Origin: Paratrimastix pyriformis | Taxonomy: Eukaryota; Preaxostyla; Paratrimastigidae | Direction: 5' to 3' | Length of the DNA: 64,000 bases | NCBI GenBank assembly: GCA_027972325.1 | Contig: JAPMOS010000023.1 | Coordinates: 134,001-198,000, forward strand | Notes under the pieces: model-generated | The model's input: only the letters and a program-made list of their open reading frames with translations | What the model was told of the DNA's origin: nothing | The model's database searches: none | Part shown: positions 25,899-36,400 of the stretch, in pieces | Position numbering within the stretch: position 1 is the stretch's first letter | Layout of the letters: each line of letters begins with the position of its first letter | Program-made: the position numbers and the translations under genes

Positions 25899-28743
25899 CG
25901 GCGGCCCCTCGCCTCCCGCTGCGACGACCTCGGCCCCAGCTGCCTGCAGGCCCTCATCCACCCAAGCCATCCCCCTGCCCAGCCGGGGCCAGGCGCGCCC
26001 ATCCTCCGGCACCTCCCCCGCCCCGCCCCCCGCCCCGCCCCCCGCGCCCTCCGGACGGCGCAGGGTCTGCAGGCGCTGCTGGCCAAACCAAGGGAACGCC
26101 GGCCCGGACTGGGCCGCCGCCCGCTGGAAGTCGCGGCTCTGGTCGCGGTGCGGGGGAGGCGAGAGGGCGCGCCGGCCGGTCGGGGGCGGGGCGGGGGAGG
26201 CGGCGGCGGTGGCAGGAGAGGGCGGCTCCTCGGGGGCCGACTGGGAGGCCAGGATGACCGAGGTCACGGCGTTCAGGTCCCCTCCGAAGTCCTGCGCCAC
26301 CCACACCAGGAGCGGCCGAGGAGGGAGAGAGGGGGATGAGCCGCCGGATTCCGTGCTCAAAGAATCGCCTTGTCCCCGCCCCCCCCCCCCCCCCCCCACT
26401 TGCATGATCATCCTCCAACCATCGAACCACAATTCCACTCATCCAATCATCCAACCATCTAACCATCCAATCATCATCGCCCCACTGGTCTCTGGGCGGC
26501 TGAGCGATCCCATCGAAGAACCGCACCCGATCGATGTGCACATCACCCAACCCAGCCCGACCCCACCACCCCAGGCCGCGGTCGGACCTCGTAGAAGAAC
26601 CGCACCCGATCGATGGACATCACCCAACCCAGCCCAGCCTGACCCCACCACCACCCCAGGACGAGGTCAGACCTCGTAGAAGAACCGCACCAAGTCGATG
26701 GGCATCGCGAAGAGCTCCGCCAGCCGGGCCACATCCCCATCGGGGTCCGACGCACCTGCCCCTGCTGCTGCCGCCTCGCCCTCGGGTCCGGCAGGCCCTG
26801 GCGGGGCTTCTAAATCCTCACCGCTGCCACTGCCGCTGCTGCCGACCGCCCCCATACAGTTTGTCGAGACGGAGGCTGCGAGGGGCAGCGGGCCGCTCGG
26901 TGTGGCTGGGGCTGGTGGGGCTGATGGCGGGCCCATCGCCCGGGCGGCGGCGATGGCAGCGAAGGTGAAGGGGGCACCGAGGGGAGGCTCGGCCGGGGGC
27001 GGCGGGGCGGGGGCGGCGGGCGGGCTGGCCGTGACGCAGCCCTTTTGCAGGATGCACCGGGACGCGTCCCCAAAGAGGATCTGCGGGGCAGCGGGGTTGG
27101 GTGTGTGTGTGGGGGGGGGGGGGGGGGGGGATGGCGGATCTGAGTGGTGGTGGATTGGGTTGTGCCGGCGGGTTGGAGCCACGCAGGGGGGGGGGGGGGG
27201 CGGTGGCCGTGAGGAGCGAGCGACCTGCTTGGCGAGGGTGTCCATCAGCCTCCATGGCTCCGCACCCAGGTCCACACCTATCAGAAAGACGCGTGCGTGC
27301 GTGTGCCAAGACAGGGCGTTTAGGGATGGCGCATCATGCGTGTATGCGTCAAGAGATGGCTCTGTGTGTGGAGCCCTTGGCGAGGCGGGGTGGGGTGGGG
27401 GGGGGGGGGGGGGGTGGTCGGGGTAGGGTCGGGTAGGGGGTGGAAGCGGACCAATGAGGCGACTCCGCACCTCCCGGGCGACATCGGCGGCGCTGCCGGC
27501 GGGCTGGGGCATCCCCGCACGGGCGAGGGCCTCCCTGCATCAAACACCCCGCAGGCCCCCCGCAGCAGGCGACATGAGCGAGACCATAGGGTGTGTGTGT
27601 GTGTGTGGGGGGGGGGGGGGGGTAAAGTTTGTCTGATGAGACGACAAGAGTTTTCTGGTGCATGGCCTCCATTACGGTGGAGGGGGTGGGGGGTGGGGGG
27701 GGGGGGGGGTACGGACGCGAGCAGCTGGGCGAGGCGTCTCTCGAACTCGGTGATGACCTTGCACGAAGCTGCGGCCAGCCAGAGGGACACAGGGCGTGAG
27801 CGGGGACGTGCGTGCGTGTGCGCGGTGGATGTGAAATGTGTGCTGTGCCAACAGACCCAGGTGGAGGGAGCCCTCATCCTGGGCGTCCGGGTGGCGACAC
27901 ACGGAGGCAGGTCCCGAGGTTTCGGCAGGTGGTGGTGGCGGCGGGTATGAGGCCGCCGGGGGCGGGGGCGGGGGCGGGGGCGGGGGCGGCGGGGGTACCT
28001 CGGGGCGGGGCGGCCGTGGCGGGCTTTTGAGGGTGGGGTTCTCTTGGCGCCCCTTCGCCGGCCGCAGTTTCTCGCATTTCGGGGGCTCTGAAGGCGCCGG
28101 GTGCGCGGCTGTGGCCGTGGCTGCGGAGGATGCTGGGGTGATGGTGGCATGTGCAGCCAGGGAGGAGGAGGAGGAGGCAGGGGGGACGGAGGAGGAGGAA
28201 GCTGATGATGAGGGGGCGCCGGTGGGGGCAGGGGTCGATTCTCCCGTGGGAACCTCCGAGGGTGGCGTGGGCTCCTTGGCTTTCACCTCCTCGGGCAACG
28301 GAACGGCGGCGGCGGTGTGAGGCTCCTTCACCGGGGAGGAGTCAGACTCTCCCATCTTGCCAAGCTGCTCGAGGGTCACATCGAAGTTCCAGCCAGATTC
28401 GCGAAAGAGCTTCCGGACTGTCTCGGCTGGAACCTGGGGGGCCAGAACGGAGGGATGAGTATGTGGTGATCCGACAATCGGTGTCGGTGCGGACCTCCCC
28501 GAAAAAGTGGAGAAGATTGCCGAATTCGTCGGAATGTGACTCGGGGACATCACAATCTTGTTCGGTCATCCCGGAGAGAAGGACCACGGTCGCATCAACC
28601 GATGAACTCGATTGCTTGTAGGCCGATTTGATCTCTTCCAGGCCCAATCGTGGGAATGCCTTTTGAAGTGAAATAATGTCCTTCTCAGTTTGTGAGGGCC
28701 CGTCAGGTTTTGACTGGGTTCCCGAATGCTTTTTCTTTCCCAT
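23040..28743 (-). CDS. CUE2: Cue2/N4BP2-like CUE-DUF1771-Smr endonuclease
   Basis: Members of this family bind ubiquitin on stalled ribosomes through CUE domains and cut mRNA with the Smr domain (no-go decay). ATG 28743 begins MGKKKHSGTQ. The CUE-like segments, in order, are IISLQKAFPRLGLEEIKSAY (exon 28743-28495), PAETVRKLFRESGWNF (from 28433), DVARLAELFAMPIDLVRFFY joined to GGDLNAVTSVILAS, QLAEIFPHFDLVTLEGFLAA joined to GDVESATEELLGAEE, and SPEQLEEIFRGCQGDLSA. DUF1771 is at about 23990-23860 (YRSARESCAALQQAIAHCAE), then ARELRAKLRPEQERAFNTIF. Smr consists of NEHLRDSYAIDLHG joined in phase to LHVNEALGVLEAH and VILITGRGSHSRGHARLVP (DLHG and GRGxHS motifs). The last exon (SLFHLKRGVLQSIL, TGA at 23040) is tentative. 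About 18 exons; introns are rich in poly-C on the sense strand. A (CAG)12 run near 25857-25893 encodes Gln. Confidence 0.85.
24620..24690. repeat. Degenerate GAT-type trinucleotide tract
   Basis: GATGATGGTGATGATGATGG-like runs fill an intron of the CUE2-like gene. Similar composition to the satellite intron at 7.4-8.4 kb, but without the 11-bp unit. Confidence 0.6.
26515..26705 (-). repeat. Triplicated exon-end/splice-donor segment
   Basis: Reading the minus strand, the exon end encoding IDLVRFFYE followed by donor GTCTGA (about 26700-26670) is followed by about 80-85 bp of intron. The same module then recurs twice: IDRVRFFYE with donor GTCCGA near 26600, and IDRVRFF without the donor near 26525. 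The intron sequence between copies (GGGTTGGGTGATGT) is repeated as well. This is a tandem duplication of an exon-intron junction inside the CUE2-like gene. Confidence 0.85.
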
Positions 28744-28852
28744 CTGACGAGATGAGTCGATCAAACCGAAAGGTGCACTCAGAGTCCTGTCATTTCAAAC
28801 TGGCTGCTGGGAACCTCATCCGGATCGGCAGCTGGAAAATCTCGGTAGTCTT
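28744..28852. promoter_or_regulatory. Short divergent intergenic region
   Basis: Only about 110 bp separate the ATG of the minus-strand CUE2-like gene from the first recognisable plus-strand megasynthase codons. Any promoters must be very compact or overlap the coding regions. No TATA box or other motif stands out. An ATG at 28752 opens a plus frame but does not fit the condensation domain. Confidence 0.35.
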
Positions 28853-30440
28853 TTGTGGCATCATTTTTTCCACGACGAATCATCAGGGAATGTCCTTTCG
28901 GCGGCCTTTCTCTGTCCCTGCAATGTTCATATCCCCACCCTGTTGAAGGCTTGTCAAGTGACTGTATCTCTTCATCATTCGTTACAATACTCGTGGAGCA
29001 TTCAAAGGTCTGCTGGGATCGCAACTTCCGACTCAAAACTCCTGCCATCAGTTCCCACTTGGTGCCGTCTGCGCAGCCTTTTCCGGCCGATTTTTTTGTC
29101 TACCCACCAACTGACCAACAATCAGCTCAACAAATGGCTTATCTCGAAACTTCATCCGGATTCGACTTGCCCCGATGTGCGCCCATCCGATTTCGGGTTT
29201 ATCCCCTGGTGGCTCCCTCCGACGACCGGTTCATCTTTTCGATTGCTACTCATCACAGCTGCGTGGACATCGCCAGTTTTATGGTTGTACTCGAGTCCGT
29301 AACCCGGGAATACTGCGCCGCCGGAGATCGAGAGCACCCTCTGCCTCTGCCGCTGGCTCCCGTGGGTCAGAGCGGCTGTCCGGCGCCTCCCTCGAGTTCG
29401 CATCCCACTTGCCAATGCGGTTCCTACCAGGAGTTTCTCAATGAATATGGCGAGAGCAGCTTCTCCGAGGGGGATGCCCGCTTTTGGGCGGCCCACGTCC
29501 GTGACGTCCCAAGGACTCTGCCCCTGCCGCACAGCAGTGCGTATCTGGCGACACCCCAGGACCCTGTCGCCCCTGCCTACGTCCGGCTACAGTGGTCCGA
29601 GGGCCTGGCCAGCTGGGTGGACGCCCTCTGCGCCCAGGTCGGGACGAGCCCCTTCGCGGCGCTGCTCGGGTGCTGGCAGCTGTTCCTGCATCGGCTCGTG
29701 GACCGTCCCGCCCTTGCCGTCTGGTACGCGGCCTCGCTGCGCGACCGGGCGCGCTTCCGGCACACGGTGGGATACTTCGCCAACGTGCTGCCGGCCATCT
29801 CGCGGCTCGCAGGGGCGACCACCTTCCGGCAGTACCTGGCCGCCATGCGGTCGGTCCACCAGGCCGCCAGCCAGCACAAGCGGTACCCGTCCACGCGCAT
29901 CATGGGCCTCTGCGCACCTGAGGAACACCCGGGCCTGGTGGGCATGTTTGGGCTGCACGAGGTGGCCCCCGAGCACGAGGCCTGGCTCGGGCCGGTCCTG
30001 ATGGCCCCCGGGTGGCGATGCGGCTTCCTCGGGGTCCCCTGTGAGGGCGTCCCCCTGTCCGCGTGCAACGTGCCTCCGGGGTTGTCTCTCCTGCTTGGCC
30101 ACGTGCGGCAGGTCTGGTCGCTGTGGCGGCATCAACGAAGAATCTTTCACACCCAACCACATGACACGCCCCCTGCCGCCCTGCCTTCTTCCTCTCTCAT
30201 CGTCTCATCGCACACCATCCCCTCGTCCATTTCCACCAGTCGCGGACCTACATGGGTGTCCTCCACCACGCGGGCCTGGGCTTGCCCGCCGCCACGGCCG
30301 CACAGTGGGCCGGCCTCTTCACGTCCTACGCGGAGCGGCTGCTGCAGCGACCCGACTCGCCCGAGGCCTTCGACTTGCTGCTTCCCGTCCCGCATCCGCT
30401 GCAGCCCCGCCCCACAAGCGACCAGCAGCGCTTCTTCGGC
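28853..30440 (+). other. Condensation (C) domain
   Basis: The active-site motif HHxxxD is intact as HHSCVD at 29251-29268, preceded by SGFDLPRCAPIRFRVYPL (the FDL..P.R region). VGYFANVLPAISRL further on fits the C-domain core near the latch. N-terminally, NVHIPTLLKAC and HHSLQYSW match the start of a C domain but sit in another frame. One extra T in the T7 run near 29092 would join them; a GTCTGC intron offers an alternative. Intron 30112-30239 leads into the C-terminal helices (TSYAERLLQRP). A C domain in first position suggests an acyl or upstream-loaded donor, as in fungal hybrid synthetases of the TAS1 type. Confidence 0.85.
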
Positions 30441-33400
30441 CAGGGCCCCACCGCGCCCGTTCTCCTTACCGAGTGCCCCCGACGCAGGCTGCTGGCTCAC
30501 TGCACCCAGACGCCCATCGCAGATGCCCTCTGGATGGCCGAGGGCGGCGGCTTGATGATGACCTACGCCGACCTGGCCATGGTGGCTTGCTACCTGCATA
30601 GCCAGCTGCCCGCCCTGGCCCGCTGCGCGCCGGGGGCAAGGGTGGGGCTCTGCTTCTCGCCTGGGGACGCCTACCACGCGGCCCTCCTGTGCGCCCTGTG
30701 GCTCTGGGGCCTGGCCGCCGTGCCCCTGGACCCAGCCGCCCCCACGGCCCGCCTGGCGGCCCTCTGTCAGCTGGCTCACCCTGGTCGGTTCGCTGGCCTG
30801 TCATGAGCTGCGTGGTGCCACCACGCAATTCATCATCTTCTCGCTGCCCTGCCTTCCAGCACTAGTCCTGACGCGGCCCGCCACTGTCAGCCGGCTTGAG
30901 GCCGCCGCCGAAGCCGCTCTTGGTTGCGGGGTGTCAGAGGCCCAAACGGACGGGTGGGTGGCGATTGGCCTCGAGGCCGACCTGGTCGCCCGGGCCCGCA
31001 GCTGGGCCGCCGCCAGTCCCGACACGGCCGCGGCCGTCCGGGCGGCGTTGGACGAGCTTCGTGTCCCAGGTCCGTCACTTTTCCAGTTCGCGTGGGTTGG
31101 AGAAGCGTGCTCCCATCCCACCGGAGGACCAACTGCACGAAGCGCACGAACTGCCCGAACTGCACGAACTGCACCGTCAATCGCGCCAACACCTCATTTT
31201 TCCGTTCCGTCCCTCCATCGCGTCTGCCCCAGACGATCTGGCCGCGACGGCGTACGTCCTGTTCACCAGCGGGACGACGGGGCAGCCCAAGGGGGTCCCC
31301 GTCACGGCCGGGGCCCTAGCCAACCTCATCGAGGCATACCGGGCGCCCCTCGGCGACCGCCCCCTGGCCCGCTGCGCCCTGTGGACGGCACCAACTTTCG
31401 ACGTGTCCGTGGCGCCTCGCATCCACAGGGTCCTTGTCCACACCCGGAATTCGCAAACCGCACAACTGAACTCTGTTGGCCTGGATGGCGTGGGGTGGTG
31501 TGGGGTGGCCCGGATGGCGTGGGTGGGCGGGTGGGCTGGCAGGTCCATGGCTGAGATCGGGTTGGCCCTGTGCAGCCGGGTGCCCTGCTGCCTGTACGTC
31601 TGCCCGGCTGAGGCCAGGATGGACCCCGCGGCCCTGCTGGCCTTCATGAGCCGGTCCGCCGCGATACCCCCCCCCGTCCCACAACCCCACATCCCCACAT
31701 CCCACCCCCCACAACCCACCCCGTCCACCAATCTCGTCCACCCATCCTCGCTCTTCATGCACTTGTTGCGCCACTGTTTCCTCCCACCCCATCGCCATCA
31801 ACCTGCACCGCCCCCCTTCCTGCTTGTCGCCGTCCCGTCCCGCCCCATTCATCCTGCACCTCCGCGTTGTATGCCTAGCCATGCCATCGAGGCGGCCTGG
31901 GTGCCGCCCTTCCTGGTCGATGGCCTTCTGACCCTCCTCACAGCCGCTATCACCCCGGCGCCATCCCCGGCCGCCATGTCCCCGGCGGTTATCCCCATGG
32001 CGGCCCCGGATGGTGCTGACGGGGTGGAGCCGCTCGACCTGCAGACCCTCCGCGACCTGCGGGCCGCCCTGGGGGCCCCGTCCTGCTGCATGGGTACGGC
32101 CCCACCGGTCCGCCTGCCTTCCCCCCCCCCCCCCCCCGGCCCTGCTCGTTGTCTTTGAACCGGCACACCATCGGCTTCGTTTCCTGATTCCCCCAAAAAC
32201 AAAATGGCTTCGCCACACCCCCTCCATCCTGTCTCCCATCCCCCCTCCTGCAGAAACGACCGTCTTCTCGACCTTGTTCGAGGTGCCTCCCTTCCTGCCA
32301 GCCGGGGTGCCCCGCCAGCGGTGCCCCATCGGGGCGCCCATCCGCAACACGGCCGTGGCCCTGCTCCAGCCGGGCCGCCCCTTCCTGGCCGGGGACGACG
32401 GCCGGCCCCGGTGCAACCACGTCCCGCTCGGCTGCCCCGGCGAGATCTGGATCGGCGGTCCGTCGGCCACCCCACCGCCTTCCTTCATCTGGGGGGGGGG
32501 GGGGGGGGGGGGGGGATAAAAAAGATGGGACCTGACCCAGAATTGGGATCTGGCTCAAAACCAGCCGGTTAAGGGTTGCTGTTATCAGTCGGGTCAACGT
32601 GAGCCCCAGCGGTGGAAGCGAATATCATCATCTGTGTCTCCACGTATCTCCGGTCGCTCCACGGCTCCACCCACCCAGGGCTCGGTGTCTCCCCAGGGTA
32701 CCTCCGACCCCCCGGCCAGGCCGATGATGGCCCGGCCCCAAGCCCCATAGCCTCTTCGACTGGCTGCGATGCCACAAACATTGGGCCGGGCCCCTTCTAC
32801 GCGGCCATCCCCGAGCCGTTCCCGGGCCCGTCCGGGGGCTGGGGCTGGTACCGGACGGGCGACCTGGCCCACTGGGACTCTGCCGGCCAGCTTGTCTTCA
32901 TCGCCCGGGCCGACCGGCAGGCCAAGGTGGCCGGGATCCGCCTGGCCCCCGAGGAGGTCGAGCGCGCCCTGCTCGCCCACCCCCGCGTCGCCCAGGCCCA
33001 CGTGGCGGCCGTCCCGAACCCCGACCCGGACCCTGCCAACCCCGCGGGGAAGACGCTGTTGGTGGCGCTGGTCCGCTGGACGGGGCCGCTGGCCGACTTC
33101 CGCCCGGTGGACCTGGCGGCCTTTGTGGAGGCCCGGCTGGGGCCGCGCATGGTCCCGGGCCGGTTCGTGGCCTGCACGGACATGGCCCAGGCGCCGGTAA
33201 CGGCTCACGGTCCGCCGCCACTCCCACCTTCCCCACGCTCATCCTCCCATCTCCCATGATCCTCCCTTCCCACTCCTCCCCATGATCATCCCTCCATCAA
33301 CCTCACGAACCCCCGGCAGGGAAATACGATTGGACGCGGATCCTGGCCGCATCGTCGCCCTGTCTTCCCGCAGCAGCCAGCGGCCCCTCGCCACCCCCGC

Positions 33401-36400
33401 CCCTGCCCCCGCCCTTCCAATCGGCCCCCGAAGAGGCCGTCATCTACGCGGCCCTGCGGGACATCCTGCCCCCGGGCCGCCTGCCTGCCCAGCCCGGCGG
33501 CCCGCTGGTCCAAGTGGGCTTCTTCCAGCTGGGGGCCACCAGCCTCGACCTGGTGCGTCTCTTCGAGCGGCTCGCTGGGGCCCGGCCCGAGTGGGCAGCC
33601 ATCCTACAGCCGGCCGACATGCTCCGCCACCCGTCCGTCGCCCGGCTGGCGACCCACCTGGCCGCGGCATCAACGGCTGCTGCTTCAACGAGTACAACAA
33701 GTGCAATCGCAACGTCAACCGCAGATGCCGGGTCAAGTGCCCCGATCGGACCATCTTCCGCGATCTCAGCGGCAGCAGCAGCACATATCGCCGCGACGCC
33801 TCAACTCCAGGTCACTTCGCCCCCGCCGCCGCTTGTTCCTGCCGCCGCCGCCCCGATCGCCATCATCGGACTGGCCCTGATGGCGCCTGGATGCCCGGAC
33901 CTCGACGCCTTCTGGCGCGCCATCGCCCAGCGGCGCGACTGCCTGGCGGGCAGCAGTGGGCCCCGGGGCAGCCTGGCCGGGGTGGACCGTTTCGACCCGG
34001 GCCCGTTCGGCCTCAGCCCGGCCGACGCAGCCTGCATGTGCTCCCAGCAGCGCCTCTTCCTGCAGGCATGTCGGGCCGCCTTCGAGGACGCCGGCTACCC
34101 GGGGCTGCCTGGGTCCCCCCGGGACGTGGGGCTCTACGTGGCCGGGGAGGAGTCCACCTACTTGCCGCCCCACTGGCGGCCCAACGGCAACCGGAGCCCC
34201 TTCGCCTTCCGGCTGACCAATGGCACATCGCGCGACGCCCTGGCCACCCGGACGGCCCATCTGCTTGACCTGCGCGGGCCCGCGGTGGCCGTGGGCTCCG
34301 CGTGTAGCGGCTCGCTGGTGGCCGTCCATCTGGCCTGCGCCGATCTGCGCGCCGGTGCATGCGGGATGGCCCTGGCGGGTGGGGTCTCCATCACCCTGCC
34401 TCAGCAGGCCCCCTTCGACCGAGTTGGGGCGCCCTACTCGCCCTCGGGCATCATCCGGCCCTTCGACAGGCGGCGGGACGGGGTCCTGCCCGCCAACGGG
34501 CTCGGCGTGGCCCTGCTCAAGCCACTGGGGGCCGCCCTCCGTGACAGGGATCATATTTACGCCCTGGTCGCGGGCAGCGCGGTCAACAATGACGGGGCCG
34601 CCAAGGCGGGATATACAGCGCCCTCGGCCGAGGGCCAGACCCGGGTCATCCAGCGGGCCATGAGCGGCGCGGGGTCCGTGGGGCAGAGTGGGATCCAAAG
34701 TGGAGGAACGGTGGTCGGCGTTGAGTATAGACGTTCATCATCATCATCAGCATCAGCATCAGCGCCAGCATCAGCATCATCCAATCATCATCACTACCTT
34801 CTCTAGGCTTGCGGACCCATCCCAAATTGGGTATCTGGAATGCCACGGGACGGCGACCACACTGGGCGACCCGATTGAAGTGCGCGCCGCGGCTGATGCC
34901 TACCTGTCCCTGGGTGGGCCGGCCCTCCGCGGGGCGGCCGCCACCCGGATCGGATCCGTTAAGGTCCCTCCGCCCAGCCATCTCCCCCCGGCCCAGGGCC
35001 ACCTCATCTGGGTGTTACCAACCACGTCCTCATGCGCAAACATCCAATCGGATAGGGCAATGTGGGGCACCTGAACACAGCCGCGGGGATCGCTGGCCTG
35101 GCCAAGGTGGCCCTGTGCCTGTGCGAGGGCCTCCTGCCGCCCTGCCCACCTCACACAGCGGCCCCCGACCCGGCCCTCCGCCTGGAGGACACGCCCTTCA
35201 TCCTCGGCGACATGGCTGCACAGCCCTGGCCTCTGCCCCCGACCGGGTGCCCGCCCCGCTACGGGGCCGTGTCGAGCTTCGGGATCGGAGGCACCAACGC
35301 GCATGCCGTGCTGCGCTCCCCACCACCGCCCCAACTCCCGCCCCAGTCATCGCCGCCAGGCGGGGAGTGCCTGATCTGCCTGGGGGGGAGCTCCACGACC
35401 CAGTGTCTGCGCCAGGCGGCCGACCTGCTGGCCTTCTTCGACCAGCCGGCCCCGCTGGGCGGTCTGCCCGCCCTGACCACTCTGGCCTTCACTCTGGCCC
35501 GTCGCCTGTCGGGCCACGAGTCCTGCCGCTGCGCCATCGGCGCAGCCACCATGGGCGCCCTCTGCACCCGGCTGGTCAGCCTCACCCCGCAGGCCGTCCG
35601 CTCGCCGCAGCCCCCGGTTCGGCACGACGAAGCGCTGGTTGTGGAAGTGGACCTCTCTGGGGCACCCCTGGCGGCGTCCCTCCCGGCCGGTCTCCAGTGC
35701 GTCGGGGATGGGCTGAAGCTGATCCGTGCAGCCCTCCACCCCGCCCAGCCCGTCATCCACCTGCAGGCGGCGGGTGACATGGCGTCGGCTCTGGCCGCCC
35801 TGCAGGCCATGGGGGCGCTCTCTCCGGCCCGGTGCAGTCTGGCCATGACTGGCGGCCCGGGGTCACTCCCAAGCATCGCTGCTGCTGAAATTGGCGCCTG
35901 GCTGCCTCTGTGGCGCCTCTCCATCGGGGACACCCCGTGTCCCGACCCGCCAACCCTCGCTGCCGCCCTGGCCGCCCTCCCCACTCCGGCGGGTGGGGCC
36001 CAACCTCCACATCTGGCCATCTCGGGCGGTGCGCACATCCCCCTGTGGGACCTCGAGGCTGCCTGCTGGCGCCCCCCGGCCCGCCCCCGCGTGGCGGAGG
36101 CCCTCTGGCTGGCCGGTTGGCCCCTCGCCGACCCGTGCTACGTCCTACCCGCCGACGCCCCGCTCCCCCCCGCCGTGACGCATCTGCCTGGAAGCCCCAT
36201 GCTGGGCCAGTCCTACTGGTACACTGATCTCCCTGCAGGCCAGTGGGAGTCCCTCGAGGCGATGTCTCGCGAGGATGACCGGGTCAGGGCGGCCGAGGCA
36301 CCGCCGCCCATCACCACCACCACGGCCCTGCTGCCCTGCCCGGCCGAGATCGCCCTCTCGCTGGCCGAGGCGCCCTGGCTCCGGGGTCACGCCCTCTGCC

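Noticed and set aside
28752-28946. ATG 28752 as start of the megasynthase
   Set aside because: The frame contains no C-domain sequence and would leave 8 bp to the divergent ATG at 28743.
35330-36225. Functional acyltransferase domain
   Set aside because: No GHSxGE-type nucleophile or AT His motif could be found in any frame of this stretch.
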